Shown here one piece after another: positions 33,701-41,426 of a stretch of 64,000 nt of DNA. The stretch comes from PALSA-129 sp963842505 (GTDB taxonomy: Bacteria; Acidobacteriota; Terriglobia; Bryobacterales; Bryobacteraceae), in assembly GCA_963842505.1 (NCBI GenBank), contig CAWJGZ010000001.1, positions 744,001 to 808,000 on the forward strand, in the 5' to 3' direction. A program made the position numbers and the translations under genes. Every line of letters starts with the position of its first letter. The stretch's first letter is position 1. The notes under the pieces are model-generated. The model had not been told where the DNA came from. It saw nothing but the letters and a program-made list of their open reading frames with translations, and did not search any database.

Positions 33701-34065
33701 CCTATTACAACAGCGCGACCTATTGGCTCGATCTCGACCGCGTGCTGGCGGCCTTCGGCCTGGAACGCGGCGATCTCACCGACGAAGAAAAGCTCGGCGA
33801 CGCCACCCGCCGGCTGGCCGCGCGCATGCCCACCTACATTACTCTCAAGGACGTCAAGAAGCGCTGGGGCAAGGGCCAGGAAGACATCTTCCCGGTGGCG
33901 CAGTTCGAGAAGCTGTGGGGCGATATGACCGCCCTTCCGGATCTGGCTTGCCGCTACCTGATTGTGCCGCGCATGCGCGGCCAGCAACTGAAAGAGCCCG
34001 CCCAACTCGACGCCTGGCTGCGCGACGGCTCGGCCGCCCACACCGAGAGGCTATGCGAGTGGTAG
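30742..34065 (+). CDS. Bifunctional GHMP sugar kinase - UDPGP pyrophosphorylase fusion
   Basis: This is a single 1107-residue frame with two enzyme halves. The N-terminal half is a GHMP kinase of the fucokinase/heptokinase type: RMDLTHSGWSD (residues 180-190), NGIPKGSRLAVSTTLLAS (about 311-328, phosphate loop), GGWQDSGGVWPG (about 371-383) and WMLGGMAGGGMGFLF (about 525-540). The C-terminal half from about residue 730 is a UDPGP-family nucleotidyltransferase: VSLAGGAGSRWTKGAG as nucleotide loop and YLMVHNIDTTGADLD as the metal/nucleotide segment. It should phosphorylate a free sugar at C1 and activate it as an NDP-sugar. The known FKP enzyme joins the same activities in the opposite order. 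Sugar and nucleotide are unknown. It is coupled to the degenerate GalU-like protein. Confidence 0.82.
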   Translation: MSLLTEVISSQNSEMRDRPIDSVCAGLPLTALLAECQALEGFRRSSDNLYQRVRALFFLYAIHRYHIPAHDLGGAATPIPFAGYSNLLKRRFEEAIDIFLAAQTANGAGAAISSALAAAYRGLGFQTLADQVRRSVRSVRGNQWMFRTGHPADYPLRLRPELLRATSGLYPVVRESTPVRMDLTHSGWSDIFFLGMDFPEGARVLNISIDLAVCGAGLPAEPRPPVEAYFRVIDQPVLRLASADLQAAAEITTIAEVFDFARDYLGLLKAAVIASGLVPPGMEGASQPLCDVLARLTGASGLGIEVVSKVNGIPKGSRLAVSTTLLASLISACMRATGQVRSLTGELDEEERRLVAARAILGEWLGGSGGGWQDSGGVWPGIKLIYGVAASAGDAEFGISRGCLLPRHRIFDAAEISPETRQALQESLVLVHGGMAQDVGPILEMVTERYLLRSEKEWLARREAIGILDEVLVQLREGDVRGIGRSTGRNFDGPIQTIIPWAGNLYTQTLIERVRGEMGDDFWGFWMLGGMAGGGMGFLFHPRRRAEAQERLQRIMSETKAAMEHAVPFAMEPVVYHFAINERGTTATLRTGDAALMPAEYYTLAVPPLIRTEARLLSPARRAELDRFATACGNQPEFGGMVQQMFDHLLPRAHEQPSGVAQNLDALLRAYGFDAVQHEQIQADLRGGRIGLAQNRLPANSDIQDVQPGDLVDATKRLPEHYRRTGLDALASGRVAVVSLAGGAGSRWTKGAGVVKALNPFCRLGGRHRSFVEVHLAKSLRTGRETGTLLPHVFTTSYLTHDAIAAHLDACRNYGYPGPVLLSPGRSIGLRLVPMERDLRFAWEEMPQQLLDEQAEKVRESLHNTLIQWARQAGEGSNYTDNLPLQCLHPVGHWYEISNLFRNGTLQRLLGEYPRLNYLMVHNIDTTGADLDAALLGYHIEEGAGLTTEVIARQLEDRGGGLARVNGRLRLVEGMALPREEIESRLSYYNSATYWLDLDRVLAAFGLERGDLTDEEKLGDATRRLAARMPTYITLKDVKKRWGKGQEDIFPVAQFEKLWGDMTALPDLACRYLIVPRMRGQQLKEPAQLDAWLRDGSAAHTERLCEW

Positions 34066-34146
34066 CAGGTTTCGCGCGCCGGGAGCGGATTGCGAATCGA
34101 GCCACGCAGTTGGCAGGCGGAAGAGCCGGTCCCACTGACCGGGACT

Positions 34147-35505
34147 TTATAGGATGTAGCGGCTGAGATCCTGGTCTTTCACGATGTCGGAAAGTTGCTT
34201 GCGGACGTAGGCGGAGTCGACTTTGACGGTCTTCTTCTTGAGATCGGGACCGGCGAAGGAAACGGCCTCCAGCATTTTTTCCATGATGGTGTGAAGGCGG
34301 CGGGCGCCGATGTTCTCAGAGCTTTCGTTCACCTGGGCGGCGAAGCGGGCGACCTCTTCGAGCGCGTCGTCAGTGAGGATGAGCTTGATGCCTTCGGTTT
34401 CCAGCAGGGCGGTGTACTGTTTGGCGAGGGCGTTCTTGGGTTCTTTCAGAATGCGGATGAAATCCTCGACGGTGAGAGATTTCAGCTCGACCCGGATGGG
34501 AAAGCGGCCCTGGAGTTCGGGGATCAAGTCGCTGGGCTTAGAAACGTGGAAGGCGCCGGCGGCGATGAAGAGGATGTGGTCGGTGCGCACAAAGCCGTAG
34601 CGGGTGTTGACTGTGGTGCCTTCGACGATGGGGAGGATGTCGCGCTGCACGCCTTCACGGCTGACGTCGGGGCCGTGGCCGGATTCGCGGCCGGCGATTT
34701 TGTCGATTTCGTCGAGGAATATGATGCCGCTCGATTCGACGCGCTCGAGCGCCATGCGAGTGACCTGGTCCATGTCGATGAGCTTCTGCTCTTCTTCCTG
34801 GACGAGGTAATCCAGCGCTTCGGCGACGCGCATTTTGCGGCGGCGGGTTTTCTGGCCGAAGAGGTTGGGCAGCATGTCCTTGAGGTTGATGCCCATCTCT
34901 TCGACGCCCATGTTGGTGGTGACTTCCAGGTTGGGCGGGCGGTCCTTGACTTCGATCTCGACCAGCCGCTCATCGAGTTTGCCGTCGCGCAGGCGCTCGC
35001 GGAGCTTTTCGCGAGTGCGCTCGATACTCTCGCTGGGCTCGGGCTGCGGGGGCATGAGGAGATCGAGCAGGCGCTCCTCGGCATTCAGTTCGGCGCGATC
35101 GGCCACTTCGTCGAGGCGCTCTTCGCGGACCATGTCGATGGCGATGTCGACCAGGTCACGGATCATGGATTCGACGTCGCGGCCCACGTAGCCGACTTCG
35201 GTGAACTTGCTGGCCTCCACCTTCATGAAGGGGGAATTGGAGAGTCTGGCGAGGCGGCGCGCGAGTTCGGTTTTGCCGACGCCGGTGGGACCGATCATGA
35301 GGATGTTCTTGGGCATGACCTCTTCGGCCATCTCCGGCGCGAGTTTCTGGCGGCGGATGCGGTTGCGCAGGGCGATGGCCACGGCGCGCTTGGCCTCGGC
35401 TTGGCCGACGACGTGTTTGTCGAGCTCGCGGACGATTTCGCGGGGAGTCAATTCGTCGAGGATCGGTTCTTCATCGACGGACTGGGACGGAAGGTAAATG
35501 ACCAT
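34147..35505 (-). CDS. hslU: ATP-dependent protease ATPase subunit HslU
   Basis: The 452-residue AAA+ unfoldase has Walker A GPTGVGKTE (72-80), Walker B IIFLDEIDKI and the pore-loop region after RDVESMIRDL. An I-domain of charged helices (about residues 125-240) and sensor 2 in GARRLHTIMEK complete it. It ends in …DLSRYIL, the C-terminal tail that docks into HslV and activates it. HslU unfolds substrates for the HslV peptidase. hslV lies 2 bp upstream on the same strand. Length and motifs are normal. Confidence 0.98.
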   Translation of the reverse strand: MVIYLPSQSVDEEPILDELTPREIVRELDKHVVGQAEAKRAVAIALRNRIRRQKLAPEMAEEVMPKNILMIGPTGVGKTELARRLARLSNSPFMKVEASKFTEVGYVGRDVESMIRDLVDIAIDMVREERLDEVADRAELNAEERLLDLLMPPQPEPSESIERTREKLRERLRDGKLDERLVEIEVKDRPPNLEVTTNMGVEEMGINLKDMLPNLFGQKTRRRKMRVAEALDYLVQEEEQKLIDMDQVTRMALERVESSGIIFLDEIDKIAGRESGHGPDVSREGVQRDILPIVEGTTVNTRYGFVRTDHILFIAAGAFHVSKPSDLIPELQGRFPIRVELKSLTVEDFIRILKEPKNALAKQYTALLETEGIKLILTDDALEEVARFAAQVNESSENIGARRLHTIMEKMLEAVSFAGPDLKKKTVKVDSAYVRKQLSDIVKDQDLSRYIL

Positions 35506-35507
35506 AG

Positions 35508-36047
35508 CTACTCGAGCTCCTCGTAGGTCACGGCATCATTGGTATAGATGCAGATCTTGGCGGCGATGGCCATGGACTGCTCGGCGATGTGGCGGGCGGA
35601 GAGCTTGGTATTACGGAGGAGGGCGAGCGCGGCGGACATGGCGAAGGGGCCACCGGAACCGATGGCGGAGATGCCTTCGTCAGGCTCAATCACGTCGCCG
35701 TTTCCGCTCACCAGATAGGTATTCTTGGTATCGGCGACCAGCAGGAGGGCTTCCAGGTGGCGGAGCACGCGGTCGGTCCGCCACTCTTTGGCGAGCTCCA
35801 CGACGGCGCGGGGCAGGTTGCCATTGAACTGTTCGAGCTTGGTTTCGAAGCGCGAGAAGAGCGCGAAGGCGTCGGCGGTAGAGCCGGCGAAGCCCGCGAG
35901 GATCTTGTCGTTATACAGCCGCCGGACCTTTTTGGCGGTGCCTTTGAGGACTTCACTACCCAGGGTCACCTGGCCGTCGCCGGCCATCACGACCTTGTCG
36001 TCCCGGCGGACACAAATCACCGTCGTCGACCGAATTTTTTGTTTCAT
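35508..36047 (-). CDS. hslV: ATP-dependent protease peptidase subunit HslV
   Basis: The 179-residue proteasome-like peptidase carries the catalytic N-terminal threonine after a short leader (MKQKIRS|TTVICVRRDD). VVMAGDGQVTLG, GFAGSTADAFALFSRFE and SGNGDVIEPDEGISAIGSGG are all family signatures. It forms double hexamer rings that degrade proteins delivered by HslU. The six-residue propeptide is a little longer than the single Met of the E. coli enzyme. The pair hslV-hslU is transcribed from upstream of 36047. Confidence 0.97.
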   Translation of the reverse strand: MKQKIRSTTVICVRRDDKVVMAGDGQVTLGSEVLKGTAKKVRRLYNDKILAGFAGSTADAFALFSRFETKLEQFNGNLPRAVVELAKEWRTDRVLRHLEALLLVADTKNTYLVSGNGDVIEPDEGISAIGSGGPFAMSAALALLRNTKLSARHIAEQSMAIAAKICIYTNDAVTYEELE

Positions 36048-36215
36048 TGTGCGTGTAACCTTAGTTTAACGCACTGAATGGGGCTGGACGGGCGCGGCGA
36101 GGAGATGGCCGGGGCTACACCGGGCGCCGGCCGGCAAGGCGAAGGCGCCTGCGGCACCACAACCAATCCGGGCGATTACTAGGGGTGATAGTAAGCCCGC
36201 CGGATTGCTGTTTGG

Positions 36216-36221
36216 TATACT
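36216..36221 (+). promoter_or_regulatory. Extended -10 promoter (TGGTATACT)
   Basis: TATACT with an upstream TG dinucleotide (TGn extended -10) precedes the ATG at 36266 by about 45 bp. No -35 box was seen. Confidence 0.45.
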
Positions 36222-36265
36222 TCCGTTTCTCGCGCTTCACGCAGGGAAAGGGGCTCTCAGGTCCG

Positions 36266-36880
36266 ATGCTGCCGATTATCCTCGCCACGTATGGAACCGT
36301 GTTCGTCGCCGAGATTGTCGGCGACAAGCTGCTTTATACCACCGGCGTTCTGGCCACGCGATACAAGACGGTGCCGATCATGTGCGGCATGGCGATTGCG
36401 TTCATGCTGAAAATGGGCGTCGCGGTGTACGTGAGCACGTTCATTTCGCGCCTTCCACCATGGCTGGTAGCTTTGATCACGGCGATCAACTTTATAGCGA
36501 TCGCCATTGTGCTGTGGCGGAAACCGGACAAGCGCGAGATCAAGCAGTATCCGTCTTCGCGCGCGGTAGGGGTATCGTTTGCCGCCATCTTTTTCTCGGA
36601 ATGGGGCGACGTGGGGCAGCTCACGGCGGCCGGAATGGCATTGAAGTTTCCGAACGCGCTTGTGCTGGTGTGGATCGGCGCGGTGGCGGCGATGGTGACC
36701 AAAGGGGCGCTGGCGGCGTCGATCGGAGGGGGAGTGCGGGGATGGATTCAGGCGCACCTGTCGCCGAAAGTCATCCGCTATGCGGCGGTGGGGCTGCTGC
36801 TGTTCCTGGGACTCCTGTCGGTGACCGAAACGCTGACGGACGAGCGCGCCCCGGGCATGCTGCTCAGCCTGATGCGGTAG
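36266..36880 (+). CDS. GDT1/TMEM165 family membrane cation transporter
   Basis: I place the start at the ATG at 36266 (MLPIILATYG), where the first helix begins; a longer frame to 36185 covers the promoter. The 204-residue product has six predicted membrane helices in two similar halves. Each half has the family E-x-G-D-(K/R) type motif: EIVGDKLLYT in the first and EWGDVGQLTA in the second. Those acidic motifs bind the transported cation. Family members move Mn2+ or Ca2+, usually outward. The second motif lacks the usual Lys/Arg. It is followed after 19 bp by an MFS transporter gene on the same strand. Confidence 0.82.
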   Translation: MLPIILATYGTVFVAEIVGDKLLYTTGVLATRYKTVPIMCGMAIAFMLKMGVAVYVSTFISRLPPWLVALITAINFIAIAIVLWRKPDKREIKQYPSSRAVGVSFAAIFFSEWGDVGQLTAAGMALKFPNALVLVWIGAVAAMVTKGALAASIGGGVRGWIQAHLSPKVIRYAAVGLLLFLGLLSVTETLTDERAPGMLLSLMR

Positions 36881-36899
36881 ATGTTATCGTACAAAGTTC

Positions 36900-38078
36900 A
36901 TGGTTAATCAGCAGGAACGCACTGCTGCGCTGCGCTTCATCGTATGTCTTGGCATTGTCAGCCTGTTCGCCGACATGACCTATGAAGGGGCGGCCAGCAT
37001 CGTGGGACCTTTTCTGAAGGATCTTGGGGCCACCGGCGCACAGGTGGGCATCATCGCAGGTTTTGGCGAGATGATTGCCGCCAGCTTGCGGTACTTTTCC
37101 GGCCGCTTCGTCGACCGCACGCGGGCGTACTGGGGCATGGCCATCCTGGGATACTTCATGAACCTGGTGGTAGTGCCGACGATGGCCTTTGCCGGGAACT
37201 GGCAGATGGCGGCGCTGCTGATCGTGGTGGAGCGGACGGGCAAGAGCCTGCGCGGGCCGGCGCGGGACGTTCTGCTTTCGGAGGCGACCGGTAAGATCGG
37301 CCACGGCTGGGGATTCGGGATTCACGCCGCGATGGACCAGACGGGCGCGGTGCTGGGACCTTTGCTGATGGCGGACGCGGTGATGCGCACGCACCATTTT
37401 GGTCCGGCGTACCTGCGCCTGGCATTTCCCGCGGCGGGGGCGCTGATCGCGCTGCTGACAGGACGATTGATTTATCCCAACGCCGGCCGCAACGCGCCGA
37501 AGCAAACCGAGCAGAAGACGCTGCCGAGGGTATTCTGGCTGTATACCGCGGCGGCCGGAGTGCTGGCCTGCGGATTCGTGGATTTCGCGCTGCTTTCTTT
37601 CCACTTTCAGGACGCGCAACTGGCCAAGCAGGCAGTCATTCCGCTGCTCTTCTCGGCGGCCATGGGTCTGAACGGCCTGACGGCGCTGTTTCTGGGAAAG
37701 CTCTTCGACCGGTATGGGATCGTGATCCTTGCGTGGGGAATTCTCATTTCGCTGCTGGCGCTGCCGCTGGGATTTTTGGGCGGCACGGCGGCGGCGGTTG
37801 TCAGCGTGGCGTGCTGGGCCACGGGCATGGGCGCCCAGGATGCCTGCCTGCGCTCCGGCATCGCGCAGGTAGTCTCCATGAACAAGCGCGGCACTGCGTT
37901 CGGCGCGTTCAATGGCGTGTATGGCATCATGTGGTTCCTGGGAAGCGCCGCCATGGGGCTACTCTACGACCACTCGACGATAGCGCTGGTGATCTTCGGG
38001 ATGGTGCTGCAATTTGCGGCGGCGGTGATGTTCTTCCGGCTGCGGGGACCGCTGGCGGCGGCCGCGGCGAAGCAATGA
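36900..38078 (+). CDS. MFS transporter
   Basis: The 392-residue protein has 11-12 hydrophobic helices in two halves joined by a cytoplasmic loop near residue 195 (NAGRNAPKQTEQKT). MFS signatures are present: GRFVDRTRAYWG after helix 2 and GKLFDRYGIVIL in the second half, both variants of the G-x-x-x-D-R-x-G-R-R loop. FADMTYEGAASIVGPFLKDLGATGAQVG at the N-terminus suggests a drug- or metabolite-exporting subfamily. Substrate unknown. TACAAA lies 5 bp before the ATG with no ribosome site. Either the gene is co-transcribed with the GDT1 gene 19 bp upstream or it has a very short leader. Confidence 0.88.
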   Translation: MVNQQERTAALRFIVCLGIVSLFADMTYEGAASIVGPFLKDLGATGAQVGIIAGFGEMIAASLRYFSGRFVDRTRAYWGMAILGYFMNLVVVPTMAFAGNWQMAALLIVVERTGKSLRGPARDVLLSEATGKIGHGWGFGIHAAMDQTGAVLGPLLMADAVMRTHHFGPAYLRLAFPAAGALIALLTGRLIYPNAGRNAPKQTEQKTLPRVFWLYTAAAGVLACGFVDFALLSFHFQDAQLAKQAVIPLLFSAAMGLNGLTALFLGKLFDRYGIVILAWGILISLLALPLGFLGGTAAAVVSVACWATGMGAQDACLRSGIAQVVSMNKRGTAFGAFNGVYGIMWFLGSAAMGLLYDHSTIALVIFGMVLQFAAAVMFFRLRGPLAAAAAKQ

Positions 38079-38379
38079 ACTGCTATTCATTACTACCACC
38101 GCAAGTAATTCGACTACTATTGCGGCCGTGGGATTACTCCGTTAGACTGAGGCAAACACAATAGGAAACGGAGGACGGTTTCCCCTGAAAATCCGGCAGC
38201 CGGATGCGGCTGCCGGACCTCCGTTTTCAGGGCCCTAGGCTCCATTGCTCTTACGCCATGGCTACCGTCTGCCGCCCTTCGGGTTCGACCGCCTGTCCGC
38301 CCCCCAAACATGCTGTCGAAAAGAATCTCGACACGGCACGCACGAGTGCGTGCGCCAGTTGCTTGGGCCATGCATGAGG
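38079..38379. other. Convergent spacer without a gene, structured
   Basis: No supported coding region lies between the MFS gene and the TonB receptor. The spacer contains GGAAAC/GTTTCC arms (38164-38183), the large hairpin at 38183-38232 and a near-perfect palindrome GCACGCAC-GA-GTGCGTGC at 38336-38353. Confidence 0.6.
38183..38232. terminator. Large two-part hairpin between convergent genes
   Basis: The outer stem CCCTGAAAA/TTTTCAGGG (38183-38191 and 38224-38232) encloses an inner stem CCGGCAGCC/GGCTGCCGG (38193-38201 and 38208-38216) with a 6-nt loop. It reads equally well on both strands, so it can serve as a bidirectional terminator. Confidence 0.6.
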
Positions 38380-41313
38380 CTAGAACGCCACCTTGACCGA
38401 GAACTGCAAAGAACGCGCCGGTAGCTGATTGGTGATGCCAACGAGCGGTGCTCCGAAGCCTGCGCCGGCGGTCGTTCCGTTGCCATAGGTTCCGCTGTAA
38501 CCCACGAAATTGGCGTGGTTGAAAGCGTTGAACGCCTCGGCCCGCAGCACCACGCGGAAGGCTTCGGTGCCGAAGGCGCGCTCCAGGGAGGGCGATACAT
38601 CGTAGATCGGGTTGCCGCGGCCAGCATTGCGGCCGACCACCACGCCGTTGATGACGGGACGATCGGTGGTGGCGCCGGTGTCACCGCTGTTGGTGGTTCC
38701 GGTGGTGTAGTTATAAGGAAGTCCGGTGCCGAGCGTGGCAACGCCGCCAAAATGAATCTTCAGCGGAAGAATGTAGACGCCGCTGAGCACGAAGCGGTGA
38801 CGCTGGTCGAAGATGGCGTTGGCGTTTTCGATGTGGCCAGTCTGCAGGGGATCGTTGGGGTTCTGGCTGGGTATGTCGGGATCGACGTTATCGGTGGCGT
38901 GCGACCAGGTGTAACTCACTAACATGGAAAGCCGGCGGCTGAAATGATGGCTCAGGTTGACATCCAGGGCGTCATAGGACGCATAACCGTCATTCACGTC
39001 GCTCTGAATGACCGAGTAAGGCGGTTGGGGATTGGTAGCGGTGGTGGTATTGCAAGCCATGTTGTTTTGGGCGTACCAGGCAATCCAATAGGGCCGCGTG
39101 CAATTGGCGGCTTGGGGAGTGCGAGTCTGACCCTGGGCGGTTCGTATGAACGACATGGGCGGATCGACATCCAGGGGTCGATTGATGCGGGTGGTGTGGG
39201 ATCCCACATAGTCGACGGCAAGCACCCAGTTCCTTTGGATGCGCCGTTCGACTCCGAAGGTCCATTGCCCGGAGTAGGGACTCCACAAGCCATCTTGATA
39301 TCCGACCAGATCGGAGACCGGGAAGAACTGATTGTAGTAGGAGGCGTCGCCGGGGCGAATGTAGAGGCTGCGCAGGGGAGCCTGGGCGCCGGCGGGGAAG
39401 GCCGGAAGGGGCACGCCTGTCACGCTGGTGGGGAAGCCAATCTGGCCGGGCGAGGCCGTATAGTTGAAGACGCCGGTTGGGCCGGTCAGGGCGTAATTAG
39501 CCTCTGAGTTGTCCACGATCTGGGAATAGTAGATTCCGAAGCCACCGCGGATAACGGTCTTGCCGTCGCCGCGCAGGTTATAGGAGAAGCCCACACGTGG
39601 CGCGAAATCCCTGGCGGAATCGGTGAAGGTCTGCCGCTCGTAACGGAGCCCCAGGTTGACGGTTAAATTGCGGCTGGCGCGATAATCATCCTGCACGAAC
39701 AAGGACCAAAGCGTATCGGTAACGGTATAGGACGCGTTGCCGTAACTCTGCGCATAGGTCTTCACGTTGCTGAGATTATCCAGATAAGTGCTGCTTTCGC
39801 AGACGGACAAGGCTAATGTGCAGGTGTTGTAAGTGAAAACGCCTAAGTAACTTGGGCCGCCGAACTCCTTGCTATTGCCGCCGGTGTGAGCCACAATCAC
39901 ATCCGCGCCGAACTTAACCTGGTGGGATCCCCAGGAAGCAGCCAGAACGTCGTTGGCCTGGTACTGCCGGTTCATCAGCAAGGCGGATTGCGAAGTGCCG
40001 GAGGTGAAAGTGCCGCCGCTGGAGATGGGCACGGAATACTGGGTGCCGTAAATCACCGGATCGAATTCGGTGATGGGCGAAGCGAGCTGAAATTGCAGGC
40101 GGAAGCTATTCAGAAGAGTGGGACTGAGGACGGCGGTTTCGCCTAACTCGGTAGAGTAAGTGCGGCGGCGGAAGGTCCGGGCGACGGAGGGCAGACTGTT
40201 GCCGCCGACGATGCCGTTGGGGTTGGTGTCATAGTAGCCGTCGAGATTGCCGCGGAAGAAGAGGTTGTTCTTGTCGTTGAGCTGATGATCGAGGCGGAAG
40301 AATGCCAGCCAGCCGCGGTAGTGACCGGCGAAAATGCCGGGCTCAACCGGCGAGATGATCGGTGAATCTTTGGTCTCGCGGCTGAACTCGCCGGCCATGA
40401 AGAAGTGGGTGGTGTGGCCGCCGCCGAGCGGGCCGCCCAGGGAGATATCGGACTGGCCGAGGGAATCGTTGGTGATATCGTTGCCGCTAGCGGCGTTGGC
40501 GGTGGTGAAGCCGGACAGAGCGGCTGAGGTGGCGGCAGGGCGCCACGTTTCCATGAGTTCACCATGGAGCTGGTTGCCGCCGGTCTTGGTAATCATGTTG
40601 ATCACGCTGCCGGTCGAGCCGCCGTACTCGGCGGAAAAGGCGTTAGTGAGGACGGACATTTCTTCCACCGCGGCGCGTGGCAGGTTGCTGAAGACGGTCT
40701 GGCGTCCCCAGCTATCGTTGCCGGTGCTGCCGTCGATTTCGAACCATTGCTGGCGGCGGCCGGCGCCGTTGGTGGTGAACAGGTTCTCATTCATGAACAC
40801 GTCGCCCTGGTTGATGGCGGGCCGGTTGGCGGCGTTCAGCATGGGCAGGTAGGTGATGCGGTTGTTGAGCAGGGGTGTGGCATCCATCTGGGTAGTGTCA
40901 AGAAGCTGGCCCAACTGCGGCTGGTCGGTGCGCACTTCACCGACAGCGCCGGTGACGGTGACTTGGCTCTGGCCGGCGGCTACGTTGAGCTCCAGGCTGA
41001 CATTGGCGGAGCTTCCGCCGGAGACCTCGACTTTATCCACCGAGGCGGTGGCGAATCCCTGCTTGGCGGCGCTGATGGTATAACTGCCAGAGACGGGAAG
41101 ACCGGAGATGGAAAAGTCGCCTGAGGACTCGGTCCGCGCGGTGCGCTTCAAGCCGGTTTGCGAGTTGGTGACAGTCACCTCGACGCCGGATACGGCGGCA
41201 TGAGTTTGATCGACAACGCGGCCGTAAATGGTAGCGGTGTCCGGCGTTTGAGCGGATACCACCAGCGAGCAGGCAAGCAGCGAAGCAATGGGCAATGCGT
41301 ATAGTCGAAACAC
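38380..41313 (-). CDS. Oar-like TonB-dependent outer-membrane receptor
   Basis: The 977-residue product starts at a GTG behind AGAGAGGG. It has a signal peptide (to about residue 21), then a CarboxypepD_reg beta-sandwich (residues 27-115: ATIYGRVVDQTHAAVSGVEVTVTN … FATASVDKVEV). A plug-like region follows (…AFSAEYGGSTGSVINMITKTGGNQLHGELME) and a long beta-barrel ends in LQFSVKVAF with terminal Phe. These are the marks of the Oar/TonB receptors that are hugely expanded in Acidobacteriota. Likely substrates are oligosaccharides or peptides; nothing here decides. It is transcribed alone between the structured convergent spacer and the M56/BlaI pair. Confidence 0.92.
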   Translation of the reverse strand: MFRLYALPIASLLACSLVVSAQTPDTATIYGRVVDQTHAAVSGVEVTVTNSQTGLKRTARTESSGDFSISGLPVSGSYTISAAKQGFATASVDKVEVSGGSSANVSLELNVAAGQSQVTVTGAVGEVRTDQPQLGQLLDTTQMDATPLLNNRITYLPMLNAANRPAINQGDVFMNENLFTTNGAGRRQQWFEIDGSTGNDSWGRQTVFSNLPRAAVEEMSVLTNAFSAEYGGSTGSVINMITKTGGNQLHGELMETWRPAATSAALSGFTTANAASGNDITNDSLGQSDISLGGPLGGGHTTHFFMAGEFSRETKDSPIISPVEPGIFAGHYRGWLAFFRLDHQLNDKNNLFFRGNLDGYYDTNPNGIVGGNSLPSVARTFRRRTYSTELGETAVLSPTLLNSFRLQFQLASPITEFDPVIYGTQYSVPISSGGTFTSGTSQSALLMNRQYQANDVLAASWGSHQVKFGADVIVAHTGGNSKEFGGPSYLGVFTYNTCTLALSVCESSTYLDNLSNVKTYAQSYGNASYTVTDTLWSLFVQDDYRASRNLTVNLGLRYERQTFTDSARDFAPRVGFSYNLRGDGKTVIRGGFGIYYSQIVDNSEANYALTGPTGVFNYTASPGQIGFPTSVTGVPLPAFPAGAQAPLRSLYIRPGDASYYNQFFPVSDLVGYQDGLWSPYSGQWTFGVERRIQRNWVLAVDYVGSHTTRINRPLDVDPPMSFIRTAQGQTRTPQAANCTRPYWIAWYAQNNMACNTTTATNPQPPYSVIQSDVNDGYASYDALDVNLSHHFSRRLSMLVSYTWSHATDNVDPDIPSQNPNDPLQTGHIENANAIFDQRHRFVLSGVYILPLKIHFGGVATLGTGLPYNYTTGTTNSGDTGATTDRPVINGVVVGRNAGRGNPIYDVSPSLERAFGTEAFRVVLRAEAFNAFNHANFVGYSGTYGNGTTAGAGFGAPLVGITNQLPARSLQFSVKVAF

Positions 41314-41363
41314 AGACCCTCTCTTCTTGGACTACCAGCTAGGTTACAGCAGCGAGTATTGTT

Positions 41364-41381
41364 ACTACCACGGGTCGTAGT
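41364..41381. promoter_or_regulatory. ACTAC-N8-GTAGT inverted repeat upstream of the TonB receptor
   Basis: The half-sites match BlaI/MecI operators (TACTAC…GTAGTA), but the spacer is 8 bp rather than 4. A BlaI-like repressor is encoded 1.1 kb away. The match is tentative. The rest of the 41314-41426 spacer holds no gene. Confidence 0.25.
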
Positions 41382-41426
41382 TGGAGGGCCACGCCTTACG
41401 CAGCGGGATCAGATGATCAGGTCAGG

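Noticed and set aside
32011..34041. A 676-codon minus-strand frame
   Set aside because: It is the complement of the kinase-pyrophosphorylase fusion, with random-looking composition.
34195..35526. A 443-codon plus-strand frame opposite hslU
   Set aside because: It mirrors hslU codons, has low-complexity acidic/His composition and no start site or domain.
41364..41381. A definite BlaI operator
   Set aside because: The half-sites fit but the spacer is four bases too long; kept only as a low-confidence site.
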